The translations under genes were made by a program, and so were the position numbers. Below are positions 1 to 7,117 of a stretch of 17,386 bases of DNA, one piece after another. The stretch is from the NCBI GenBank assembly GCA_003140115.1, contig PLIQ01000397.1:1836-19221 (forward strand), read 5' to 3'. The notes below the pieces were generated by a model, which saw nothing but the letters and a program-made list of their open reading frames with translations, had not been told where the DNA came from and did no database searches. Numbering within the stretch: the first letter of the stretch is position 1; every line of letters begins with the position of its first letter. The DNA is from Actinomycetota bacterium. GTDB lineage: Bacteria; Actinomycetota; Actinomycetes; Streptosporangiales; Streptosporangiaceae.

Positions 1-1
1 G

Positions 2-571
2 CTAACCGCGGCCATCCCGCCCGCCGAACTGGCGATCCAATGGGATCTGGCTTACGAGACACAGGACATCGAGGGCGTGCTCGCGTGGACCCCGGAAGGC
101 GGATGGGAGCGGTTCGCGGGACCGGTCACCCGGTTGACCCGGTTGATCCCGGAGGAAGTCCTGGTCGGCTACCACTTGTGCTACGGGACGTTCCCGGAGT
201 GGCCGATGTACGAGGCGCGCGACATGGGGCTGCTGGTGCGGATGGCGAACTTCGCGGTCGCGCACTCCGGACGCACGGTGGACTGGCTGCACCTGGCCGG
301 GCCGCGATACCTGCGCAGTGAGGACCGCGGCTTCTTCCGTCCGCTGGCCGACCTGGAGCCCGGCGACGCCCGCGTCTTCCTGGGCATCGTGCTGCCCATC
401 GACGGGAGCCCCGGGCTGCGGCGCAGGCACGCCACCGCATCGCGCTACCTGCCCGACTTCGGCGTCGCGATGTACTGCGGGTTCGGCCGCCAGCCGGGCG
501 CGGACGGCACCGAGACCATGCGGGAGCACGCGCGTGTAGTCCGCACCGTCCGAGGCGCGGACCAGCGGTAA
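2..571 (+). CDS. MetE/UROD-superfamily protein, 3' part only
   Basis: The frame is open from the left edge to a TAA at 569-571, so the N-terminal part lies outside the window. About 189 residues are visible; the first internal start codon (GTG at 77) is not the real start. The conserved blocks fit a poorly characterised bacterial and fungal family related to cobalamin-independent methionine synthase and uroporphyrinogen decarboxylase: an early 'LAIQWD' strand, 'GYHLCYG', a 'VDWLHLAGP' strand, 'FLGIVLPIDG', and a C-terminal 'FGVAMYCGFGR'. Members share the TIM-barrel fold, but their substrate is not established, so no methyltransferase activity is assigned. The gene ends 26 bases before the convergent HAD gene. 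The family call is from memory of motifs, not an alignment. Confidence 0.7.
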   Translation, partial: LTAAIPPAELAIQWDLAYETQDIEGVLAWTPEGGWERFAGPVTRLTRLIPEEVLVGYHLCYGTFPEWPMYEARDMGLLVRMANFAVAHSGRTVDWLHLAGPRYLRSEDRGFFRPLADLEPGDARVFLGIVLPIDGSPGLRRRHATASRYLPDFGVAMYCGFGRQPGADGTETMREHARVVRTVRGADQR

Positions 572-597
572 CGCTGGTTACAGTCCGAGTATGCGCG

Positions 598-1248
598 TCA
601 GCTCGGACGAAATCCGACCGGCGAGAGTGAGGTGAGGAAGGCGCGCAGCGCGGTCACGTCGGTGAACAGGTGGCCGGTGATGCCGAGCGCCTCGGCGCCG
701 CGGACGTTCGCCTCGCGGTTGTCGATGAATACCGCCTCGGCGACGCTGATGCCTAGGTCGTCCAGCACGTGCTGGTAGATCTCGGGGTGTGGCTTGAGCA
801 GGCCGAGCTCGCCGCTGACGTAGCACGCCACGAAGAAGTCGCCGAGCGGGCCGTGCCGCAGATAACTGCCGAAGTCCGGACCTGCGTTGGACAGCAACGC
901 CAGCTTGGCGCCGCCGGCCTTGAGGTCGGAGAGCACCTCGATGACGTCCGGATTGATGGACAGCCAGCTGCGGAAGTCCGCGGCCCACAGCTCGTGCACT
1001 CGCGCGTCATCCCAGCTGGCGCCGACGTCCTTGGCGATCGCCCGCCAGTACGCCGCGACGCCCGCGCGGCCCTGGTCCAGGCCGTCCCGGTGGGCGAAGT
1101 AGGCCCGCCAGAACGGCTCGCTGTCGCCGCCTACCCCCGCCAGCCCGGCGATTACCTCCCGGTCGGCGGCTGACGGGGCCAGCGAGATGACCTCCCCGTA
1201 ATCGAAGATGACGGTCTGGCCAGGCAGCGAGATGGGCGCACGGGTCAC
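598..1248 (-). CDS. HAD-superfamily hydrolase (subclass IA type)
   Basis: A 216-residue protein starting at GTG (1248). The four HAD motifs are visible: motif I 'FDYGEV' with the nucleophile Asp16, motif II 'LLSNAG' with Ser120, motif III Lys152 in 'LLKPHPEIY', and motif IV 'FIDNREANV' with Asp176. The helical cap lies between motifs I and II, as in haloacid dehalogenase and YihX-like phosphatases. Position +2 after the nucleophile is Gly instead of the usual acid/base Asp. This is common in the 'FDxGGV' subgroup, so it need not mean loss of activity. A small cytosolic phosphate ester is a plausible substrate but cannot be specified. It is a single gene, convergent with the MetE-like gene and divergent from the MOSC gene. 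Confidence 0.88.
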   Translation of the reverse strand: MTRAPISLPGQTVIFDYGEVISLAPSAADREVIAGLAGVGGDSEPFWRAYFAHRDGLDQGRAGVAAYWRAIAKDVGASWDDARVHELWAADFRSWLSINPDVIEVLSDLKAGGAKLALLSNAGPDFGSYLRHGPLGDFFVACYVSGELGLLKPHPEIYQHVLDDLGISVAEAVFIDNREANVRGAEALGITGHLFTDVTALRAFLTSLSPVGFRPS

Positions 1249-1368
1249 TCAGAGAAGCTACCGCCCGGCCCGGTCAGCCACGGGTGCGGGTGTTCCATGA
1301 CGGGACGCGAGCCGCCCGGGCCGGAATATCGACTGGCCAATCGGGGGGTGGCTGGCGAGAATCGGGCT

Positions 1369-2001
1369 GTGGGGCATCTGTCACGTGAGCGTCTGGAGGC
1401 GGGGCTCGAGCACATCCGCGAGTCTCCGCAGAACCACGGCCGGCTGGTGCTGGTCGTCCGCCGCCCGGAGGTGGGCCAGCGAGATCTGCTGGACGAGGCG
1501 GTCCTGAACCAGGTCAGCGGGCTCGAGGGAGACAACTGGCTCACCCGTGGCAGCTCCAGCACACCCGATGGCTCGGCGAATCCGGACAAGCAGGTGACGG
1601 TGATCAACGCGCGGGTGGCCGAGCTGGTCGCCGAAGGGACCGAACGGATGGCGCTGGCCGGAGATCAGCTCTTCCTCGATCTGGACCTCAGCATGGATAA
1701 TCTGCCGGCCGGGAGCCTGCTCGCGGTGGGCGAGGCCGTGCTGCGGGTCAGCGAGGCCCCGCACACTGGTTGCGCGAAGTTCATCGAGCGCTTCGGGACG
1801 GAGGCCATCCGGTTCGTCAACTCCCGGCTCGGCCGCCAGTTGCGGCTGCGCGGGATGAACGCGCGCGTGGTCGTACCCGGAACCATCCGGGTAGGCGATC
1901 TGGCCGTCAAGGCGGGGCAGCCGCGATCAGGAGACCAGGGTGGCGATGATGTCGCCGACCTGAGCGGGCGACAGAGACCGGGTGGCATCGCCCACCGCTA
2001 G
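1369..2001 (+). CDS. MOSC domain-containing protein
   Basis: MOSC domains are related to the C-terminal domain of molybdenum cofactor sulfurase and are thought to handle sulfur or Moco-bound groups. Visible hallmarks are 'GDNWLTRGSS', 'TPDGSANPD', and the conserved cysteine block 'PHTGCAKF' (Cys135 from this start) followed by 'RFVNSRLGRQLRLRGMNARV'. I chose GTG at 1369 because family members usually begin with a segment like 'RHLSREELEAGL'; an ATG at 1297 would add 24 residues with no recognised homology. The domain normally ends soon after 'IRVGDLAVK', yet this frame continues 25 or more residues through the 3' end of the convergent lyase gene to a TAG at 1999-2001. The family call is firm; both ends are less so. 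Confidence 0.85.
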   Translation: MGHLSRERLEAGLEHIRESPQNHGRLVLVVRRPEVGQRDLLDEAVLNQVSGLEGDNWLTRGSSSTPDGSANPDKQVTVINARVAELVAEGTERMALAGDQLFLDLDLSMDNLPAGSLLAVGEAVLRVSEAPHTGCAKFIERFGTEAIRFVNSRLGRQLRLRGMNARVVVPGTIRVGDLAVKAGQPRSGDQGGDDVADLSGRQRPGGIAHR

Positions 2002-3012
2002 CTCGACCCGCTGCACGGCCGGATCGCCGGTCAGCGCCGCGGTCGGCCAGGTCCAGATCCGGCGCTCGATCGCCAGCCGGCGGGCGGCCGCGGCGAAGCG
2101 CTCCTGCGTGGTGGTCAGCAGCAGGTGCATCATCGGGACCTGGGGCGGGTCCGGCACGACCCGCACCCCGGCCACGTCGCGGAGGGTGGCCGCGATCTCG
2201 CGAGCGTGGCTCAGGTACTCGGGCATCAGCGGCAGCCGCTGCCGCAGGCAGCTCAGCGCGGAAGCGGCATTCGGCCAGAGTCCGAACAGCGTGCCGCCCA
2301 TGCGGTGCCGCCACTCCCGCACCTCGGCGAGAATGTCCGCCGGCCCGGCCACGCAGCATCCGGCCAGCGCGCCGATGCCCTTGTAGAAGGACACGTAGAC
2401 GCTATCGAACAAGGCCGCGATCTCGCGCAGTGGCCTGCCATACCCGGCGGCTGACTCCCACAGCCGGGCGCCGTCGAGATGCACGGCGGCGCCCCGCTCG
2501 CGAGCCCAGTCGACCTGAACTCGCAGGTCCGCCCAGTCCGGTTGCTGGCCGCCGAGGTCTCGCTGCGGCAGCTCGATGAGCAGTGCCGCGGGCAGCTCGG
2601 CGATCGAGGTCAGGTCGTCGATATTCAGCAGCCGGTCCGCGTCACCGGCGGTGCGCCCGGTCAGGCCGTGCAGGCGCTGGAACCCCTCTCCCTCGTGCCG
2701 GTGCAGGTGGCACATCGGGTGGAACACGACGGTCCGGCGCTGCCGCCGATCGGCGTGAACCCGCAGCACCGACTGCTGGGCCATCGTGCCGCTGGGCAGG
2801 AACGCGGCCGCGGGCAGGCCCAGCAGGTCGGCGACCTCGGCCTCAAGCTCGGCGACGACGCCGCCGTCGCCGTAGCGGTCCAGGGCGGTGTCGGGAGGGA
2901 TGCTGCCCAGCAGCCCGGCCGCGCTCAGCGGCCCGTGACCGGCCAGGAACACCGTGCACTGGCCGCGCAGCGCGGTCTGCTCGGCAACGGAGAACTCGGT
3001 GGTGGCGTGCAT
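1927..3012 (-). CDS. Threonine-aldolase-like PLP-dependent lyase
   Basis: A 361-residue fold-type I PLP enzyme of the threonine aldolase/beta-eliminating lyase family. Visible features are 'FLPSGTMAQQ' (residues 71-80), 'HLDGARLWE' (178-186, whose Asp binds the pyridine nitrogen of PLP), and 'SFYKGIGALAG', with Lys211 as the predicted Schiff-base lysine. Length matches the family (about 340-370). The usual N-terminal 'SDN' segment is replaced by 'FLAGHGPLS', so substrate preference may differ from true L-threonine aldolases. The expected reaction is retro-aldol cleavage of a beta-hydroxy amino acid to glycine and an aldehyde. It is last in a three-gene operon: its ATG lies one base after the TGA of the class II aldolase gene, implying translational coupling. 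Confidence 0.87.
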   Translation of the reverse strand: MHATTEFSVAEQTALRGQCTVFLAGHGPLSAAGLLGSIPPDTALDRYGDGGVVAELEAEVADLLGLPAAAFLPSGTMAQQSVLRVHADRRQRRTVVFHPMCHLHRHEGEGFQRLHGLTGRTAGDADRLLNIDDLTSIAELPAALLIELPQRDLGGQQPDWADLRVQVDWARERGAAVHLDGARLWESAAGYGRPLREIAALFDSVYVSFYKGIGALAGCCVAGPADILAEVREWRHRMGGTLFGLWPNAASALSCLRQRLPLMPEYLSHAREIAATLRDVAGVRVVPDPPQVPMMHLLLTTTQERFAAAARRLAIERRIWTWPTAALTGDPAVQRVELAVGDATRSLSPAQVGDIIATLVS

Positions 3013-3013
3013 C

Positions 3014-3682
3014 TCAGGCGTGCACGGTCCCCTGGCTGTCGAAGGCCATGGCCCGCTGCAAGGCCGCGGCGCGCAGGTCCGGCGGAATCTCCACCGGCCC
3101 GCCCAGCCCGGCGGCGTTGAGGCCCGCCTGGGCCGCCTCCTCGACGACGCTGCCGACCAGGATGGCGAGGTCCGGGGTGCGGTGGAAGATCAGCACGCCG
3201 TGGTTGGCCAGCAGCACGGCCGGGACGCCAGGGATAACCGCGCTGCGGATGTTGGCCACCGCCTCGGCCGACCCGCGCGGTCCGTAGCCCGCGACGGGTA
3301 CGCCGTCCGGCAGCCCGAACATGGCCATGGCCTCGACCCAGCATCCGATGCGGCGTTGCGCCACCGCATAGGCCGTGGCGTACGGCGAGTGGGTGTGCAG
3401 GACGCAGTCGACCTCGGGGTGGTCTTGATACATGGCCGTATGCATGGCGACCACGGCACCCTGGATCGGCGGCAGGTCGCCCTCCAGCAGGGTCCCGTCC
3501 AGGGACACCCGCACGACAGCCGAAGCCGGGTGGCCGTGCAGCGAGGGACCAGCGGTGAAGTACATCTCCTGCGCGCCGGGCACCCGGACGCTGACGTTGC
3601 CGTGCCCGTTGGCGGAGATCGCCCCGCTGGCGACCACACGATGGGCGATGCCGGCTACCTGTTCGGCCAGGTCCTTGTCCAT
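3014..3682 (-). CDS. Class II aldolase/adducin-family protein
   Basis: A 222-residue protein of the family that includes L-fuculose-phosphate aldolase and L-ribulose-5-phosphate 4-epimerase. Metal-binding histidines are seen in 'VLHTHSPYATAY' (His96, His98) and 'LLANHGVL' (His161). The phosphate-loop region 'SANGHGNVSVR' (residues 23-33) is a variant of the usual 'SGNxSxR'. The Glu expected four residues before His81 in true aldolases (as in 'SSExxxH') appears to be Val77, so sugar-phosphate cleavage is uncertain. The start ATG is preceded at good spacing by GGGGAAGG (around 3687-3694), just after the upstream gene's stop. It is the second gene of the operon, 12 bases after the gamma-CA-like gene. 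Confidence 0.86.
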   Translation of the reverse strand: MDKDLAEQVAGIAHRVVASGAISANGHGNVSVRVPGAQEMYFTAGPSLHGHPASAVVRVSLDGTLLEGDLPPIQGAVVAMHTAMYQDHPEVDCVLHTHSPYATAYAVAQRRIGCWVEAMAMFGLPDGVPVAGYGPRGSAEAVANIRSAVIPGVPAVLLANHGVLIFHRTPDLAILVGSVVEEAAQAGLNAAGLGGPVEIPPDLRAAALQRAMAFDSQGTVHA

Positions 3683-3694
3683 GACACCTTCCCC

Positions 3695-4219
3695 TCAGTC
3701 CGCGGGCTTGACCGTGGCGGCGTGACGCCGGGCCAGGTCACGGTAGACGGCGGGATTGTTTTCCACCCAGAATTTTGCCCCGCCGGCGACCTCCCCGGCA
3801 ATCCGCGCCGGGACGCCCACGGCGATCATGCCATCGGGGATGACCATGCCGGGCGGCACCGTGCAGCCCCCGGCGACCAGCGCGCGGCGGCCGACCACTA
3901 CGCCGTCTAGCACCGTGGCCCCGTTGCCCACCAGCGCTTCTTCCCCGATGACCGCGCCGTGGACGACGCACAGGTGGCCGATGGTCGCCCCCTCCCCCAC
4001 CTCGGTCACCGGGTCATCGCCGCCGTGCAGCACCGACCCGTCCTGGACGTTGGCGCCCCGCCGGATCAGGATCGGCCCGAAGTCGGCGCGCAGCACGGCC
4101 CCGTACCAGATGGATGCCTCGGCTTCGACCCGCACGTCACCGACCAGGGTGGCGGTCGGCGCGATCCACGCGGTCGGGCTGACTTGCGGTCCGCGGCCCT
4201 CGAACTCGAACAGTGGCAT
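3695..4219 (-). CDS. Gamma-carbonic-anhydrase-like hexapeptide-repeat protein
   Basis: A 174-residue left-handed beta-helix protein of the YrdA/PaaY/CaiE group. The hexapeptide periodicity runs through most of the protein. Residues matching the gamma-carbonic anhydrase site are Arg44 and Asp46 ('LRADFGPI'), Gln59-Asp60 ('NVQDGSVLH') and three candidate zinc ligands, His65, His82 and His87 ('IGHLCVVHG'). The acidic loop of the archaeal Cam enzyme is absent, as in most bacterial homologues; many of these lack measured carbonic anhydrase activity and some are thioesterases. The expected form is a trimer. The start is fixed by an in-frame TAG six bases upstream. It is the first gene of the operon with the two aldolase-type enzymes. 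Confidence 0.88.
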   Translation of the reverse strand: MPLFEFEGRGPQVSPTAWIAPTATLVGDVRVEAEASIWYGAVLRADFGPILIRRGANVQDGSVLHGGDDPVTEVGEGATIGHLCVVHGAVIGEEALVGNGATVLDGVVVGRRALVAGGCTVPPGMVIPDGMIAVGVPARIAGEVAGGAKFWVENNPAVYRDLARRHAATVKPAD

Positions 4220-4294
4220 CCGCTAATCATGGCCGACCCTCCCCCACCCGGACCGGGCGGGCCGTCACATCGCCATGCCGGTCAGGCTCACGGG

Positions 4295-4705
4295 TTAGTG
4301 TCCGGGATGTATTCCGGGTGTCTTGAGGGAGTGGGAGGGCGCGAGGCCCATGGGCCGGTAGGTCGGCCACGGAGAGTCCGACGGCGACGCGGACGGCGAC
4401 GTTGAGGGAGCCGCCCGGCTGGGGCTGGTCCCCGGCGCGGGCGTGAAGTCCGCGGCCGGCTGGGCCTCCGGCGAGACCTGGGTGCCGGTGGGGCTCGCCG
4501 ACGGCGATGGGTCGGCCGCGGCGGACGACTGAGCCGCCGCCGAGCTTGGGCCCACGCTGGCGGAGACCGCGGACGGTGCCGCGGCGGCCCGGTGGCCGCC
4601 ACCCAGCGTGACCGTGAGCGCGATAACCACCGCGGCGAGGGCGAGCACTGCGGTGACGACGACGACGCCCGACCGGAAGCTCATCTCTTCCATGCGGGCG
4701 TTCAT
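4295..4705 (-). CDS. Membrane-anchored Ser/Pro/Ala-rich hypothetical protein
   Basis: I do not recognise a family. The protein has a short N-terminus with Arg residues, one strongly hydrophobic segment ('VVVVTAVLALAAVVIALTV'), and then about 95 residues of Ser/Ala/Pro/Thr-rich low-complexity sequence ending near 'PWPTYRPMGL'. This is the pattern of a single-pass protein with an extracytoplasmic disordered tail. The start is uncertain: ATG at 4705 is used, but ATGs at 4693 and 4684 and a GTG at 4747 are possible, and none has a convincing ribosome binding site. It lies downstream of the sugar kinase on the same strand and could be the distal gene of that unit. Low-complexity composition makes a chance reading frame possible, but the transmembrane segment argues for a gene. 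Confidence 0.5.
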   Translation of the reverse strand: MNARMEEMSFRSGVVVVTAVLALAAVVIALTVTLGGGHRAAAAPSAVSASVGPSSAAAQSSAAADPSPSASPTGTQVSPEAQPAADFTPAPGTSPSRAAPSTSPSASPSDSPWPTYRPMGLAPSHSLKTPGIHPGH

Positions 4706-4769
4706 CACGCGCTTGAGCTTCGCGGCCCGGCCGGTCCCCTCTCTCACGACAAAGCACGATACATGGGTA

Positions 4770-6302
4770 TTAGGCGCCTTGGCGGGAAGCTGCTGATGCG
4801 AAGCGGCGGTAGCTCTGTTCGGCCTGCTGGCTTGCTGGCAGGACGGCCTCACTATTTTGGCCCGAACGGACCGTGGTGCTCGTATCCGGGACCAGTCCGG
4901 TCGCGGCGACGGCGAGCAGCGCGGCGCCCCGGGCGGTCAGCCATCCGGCACTCGCCGGGTCGGGGTCCGGGTAGAGCGGCACGGCCAGGGCGTCGGCCAG
5001 CAGCTGACGCCAGGCCGCGTGGCGGCTGCCGCCGCCGCCGAGCCGGATCGCGGCCGGGGCGCAGCCGAGGGCACGCAGGTCGTCGAGCTTGCCGCGGAGC
5101 AGGAACGCGACCCCCTCCAAGGCGGCGCGCAGCAGGTCGGCCCGCCGGTGGGCCAGGGTCAGGCCGGTCCAGGCGCCGCCGGAGGCGCGGTGGTCCCAGC
5201 GCTCGCCGGCCAGGTAGGGCAGGAAAACGGGGGTGTCCGCCTGCCAGGGACGGGCGGCGGTGTCGTACAGCTCATCCCAGCTGGCACCGAGCGTCCGCCG
5301 GACCCAGTCCAGGGTCACGCCCACGTTCTGGGCCGCGGCCAGCCGGTAGGTCCCGCCGTCCGCGGACCGGAACAAGTTGATGGCGCCAACCCCCGGATCC
5401 GGATTATCCGAAAATGGAATATCGGAGTTCGGGGGGGTGGGGACGATGAGCTGGCCGCCGGTGCCCAGGGTGAGCAGACCCCAGGGGGCAGCCGGCGAGC
5501 CCAGGGGCGCGGATCCGGGGAAGGGCGGGGATCCGGGGAAGGGCGGGGATCCCGGGAGGGGGAGGTGCGCGGCCAGCAGGGAAGCCGCCGTGTCGGCGGC
5601 GCCGATCGCGACCGGGAGGCCGGGGCGCAGGCCCAGGTGTTCGGCGGCGGCGGGCAGCAGGGGCCCGGCGATCTCGGCGGGTGAGCGGATGACGGGCAGC
5701 AGGTCGGTGCGCAGCCCGAGCGCCCGGGCGACATCGGTGGCCCAAGTGCCTTCGAGGTCGAACAGCAGGGTGCCCGAGGCATCGGTCGGGTCGGTGGCGG
5801 CCTGGCCGGTCATCCGGAACCGGAGCCAGTCCTTGGGCTGCAGCATCCAGCGGGCCTGCCAGTAGACGTCGGGTTCGTGGCGGGCCAGCCAGAGCAGGAT
5901 CGGGCCGGCCATGCCGGGCGACGGGGCGTTGCCGAGCCGGGCGAGCAGATCCGCGGGCAGCCGCTCATAGTCCTGGACCTGCGCTTCCGCCCGGCGATCG
6001 AGCCAGGTGATGGCGGGGCGAAGAGCCACGGACCGTTCGGCACAAATAATGACACCGTGCATCTGTCCGGCGACGGCTAGGCCCGCGACCTCGGCCGACG
6101 CGGGACCGACCGCCGTCCGGACCGCGGTGCACGTGGCCTGCCACCAGTGCTCGGGGCTGGCCTCGGCCCAGCCAGGCCGGGGCGTGCTGACCTGGTAGCC
6201 CACCGTGCCCTGGCCGAGCACGGTCCCGTCGGGGGCGCACAGCAGCGCCTTGACCTGGCTGGTGCCCAGGTCGATGCCGAGCACCGCGGGCGAAGTGCTC
6301 AG
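4770..6302 (-). CDS. xylB: FGGY-family carbohydrate kinase (xylulokinase-like)
   Basis: About 510 residues, the usual size for xylulokinase. The N-terminal phosphate-1 motif 'LGIDLGTSQVK' holds Asp11, 'AGQMHG' (79-83) and 'WLDRR' (100-104) are typical of xylulokinases, and 'IGAADTAA' gives the catalytic-base candidate Asp237. The adenosine-site glycines are in 'RLGGGGSRH'. No xylose isomerase or sugar transporter is in the window, so the sugar is not certain. The start is taken as CTG at 6302, preceded four bases away by GAGGAGG; the nearest ordinary start, GTG at 6284, has no ribosome binding site. A Pro/Gly/Ser insertion (about residues 249-272) is encoded by an 18-base tandem repeat. It lies 26 bases after rskA, probably in the same transcript. 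Confidence 0.85.
   Translation of the reverse strand: MSTSPAVLGIDLGTSQVKALLCAPDGTVLGQGTVGYQVSTPRPGWAEASPEHWWQATCTAVRTAVGPASAEVAGLAVAGQMHGVIICAERSVALRPAITWLDRRAEAQVQDYERLPADLLARLGNAPSPGMAGPILLWLARHEPDVYWQARWMLQPKDWLRFRMTGQAATDPTDASGTLLFDLEGTWATDVARALGLRTDLLPVIRSPAEIAGPLLPAAAEHLGLRPGLPVAIGAADTAASLLAAHLPLPGSPPFPGSPPFPGSAPLGSPAAPWGLLTLGTGGQLIVPTPPNSDIPFSDNPDPGVGAINLFRSADGGTYRLAAAQNVGVTLDWVRRTLGASWDELYDTAARPWQADTPVFLPYLAGERWDHRASGGAWTGLTLAHRRADLLRAALEGVAFLLRGKLDDLRALGCAPAAIRLGGGGSRHAAWRQLLADALAVPLYPDPDPASAGWLTARGAALLAVAATGLVPDTSTTVRSGQNSEAVLPASQQAEQSYRRFASAASRQGA
5511..5556. repeat. 18-bp tandem repeat inside the kinase gene
   Basis: Two exact copies of an 18-base unit beginning GGATCCGGGGAAGGG (5511-5528 and 5529-5546) are followed by a partial third copy (5547-5556). 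In the kinase frame each unit encodes six residues (PGSPPF), so changes in copy number keep the frame. The inserted segment sits in a loop just after the catalytic-base motif. Confidence 0.85.
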
Positions 6303-6306
6303 CGGG

Positions 6307-6313
6307 CCTCCTC
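6307..6313 (-). promoter_or_regulatory. Strong Shine-Dalgarno ahead of a CTG codon
   Basis: Read on the minus strand this is GAGGAGG, a near-perfect anti-16S match, followed by four bases and then CTG at 6302-6300. There is no ATG, GTG or TTG in the kinase frame between the rskA stop and GTG at 6284, which is 22 bases from this site. It therefore decides the kinase start in favour of CTG. Confidence 0.65.
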
Positions 6314-6328
6314 GGGGAATGGGCGCGG

Positions 6329-7117
6329 CTACAGGACCATGTCGAGCATCATCGGGGTGTCGGGCCGCGCGCTGCCGTCCGCGGGTTCGGCGGTCAGGGC
6401 CAGGTGGTCCCCCTGGCGCAGGCCAGAGGCGATGACCGGGCCGGTCATGCCGTGGCTGCCCGCGGGGAGCATGCCGATCGACCGGGTTCCATCCGGGCCG
6501 ATCAGCCACAGCTCGTAGCCGCGCGAGGCGGGCAGCGCGTGCAGGCCCTGGGCGGTGAAGACCAGCGCGTGCCGGGAGGGGGACATGACGATGGTGGCGG
6601 TGCCGCCGGCGGCCACCGGCCCGGTGGTCATCGCGGCGTCCTGCGCGGTCAGCACCACGGCGATCTGATGGCTGCTGGCCTGGGCCTGGTCGAGTTGTTG
6701 CTGCATGCTGCCGTTGGCGACGCCGAACACGACGGCCACCGCGAGCACGGCCGCGGCGGCCGCCCCGCCCGCCGCCAGGGCGAGGCGGCCGGGCCAGGCC
6801 AGCGAGCCGAACCAGGTCCCGGCCCGGGCGCCGCGGGCCTGCCGCACCGGTTCGGTCTCCTGGGCGGGCGGCTGCTGGCGGGTCATCGCGGCGGCGGCCA
6901 TGACCCGTTCCTTCAGGCCCGCGGGCAGCGGCTCGGCCGCGGCGGTCCCGAGCATGGCGGTGGCCTCGCGCAGGCTCGTGATCTCCCGCGCGCACTCCTC
7001 GCACCCGGCCAGGTGCCGTTCGAACCGTTCCCGGTCCGGCGCGGGGATCGCGTCCATCGCGTACGCCCCGGCCAGGGTGTGCGCATCGCGGTTCTGGCTT
7101 TGTTTGGTCAGCTTCAT
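6329..7117 (-). CDS. rskA: Anti-sigma-K factor RskA
   Basis: A 262-residue single-pass membrane anti-sigma factor. The N-terminal cytoplasmic domain has the zinc-binding anti-sigma signature His35-x3-Cys39-x2-Cys42 ('HLAGCEEC'). One transmembrane helix spans about residues 112-134, and the extracytoplasmic part carries the RskA C-terminal domain pattern ('YELWLIGPDGTRSIGMLP', 'LALTAEP'). It should hold the neighbouring SigK inactive until it is cleaved or released by an envelope signal. The start ATG overlaps the sigK stop (ATGA, 7114-7117), a sign of coupled and stoichiometric translation, and a GGGGGTGG ribosome binding site lies inside the sigK end. The call rests on domain layout plus the partner gene. 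Confidence 0.92.
   Translation of the reverse strand: MKLTKQSQNRDAHTLAGAYAMDAIPAPDRERFERHLAGCEECAREITSLREATAMLGTAAAEPLPAGLKERVMAAAAMTRQQPPAQETEPVRQARGARAGTWFGSLAWPGRLALAAGGAAAAAVLAVAVVFGVANGSMQQQLDQAQASSHQIAVVLTAQDAAMTTGPVAAGGTATIVMSPSRHALVFTAQGLHALPASRGYELWLIGPDGTRSIGMLPAGSHGMTGPVIASGLRQGDHLALTAEPADGSARPDTPMMLDMVL

Noticed and set aside
1297..1368. ATG 1297 as start of the MOSC protein
   Set aside because: It adds 24 residues lacking similarity to the usual family N-terminus and has no clear ribosome binding site; kept only as an alternative.
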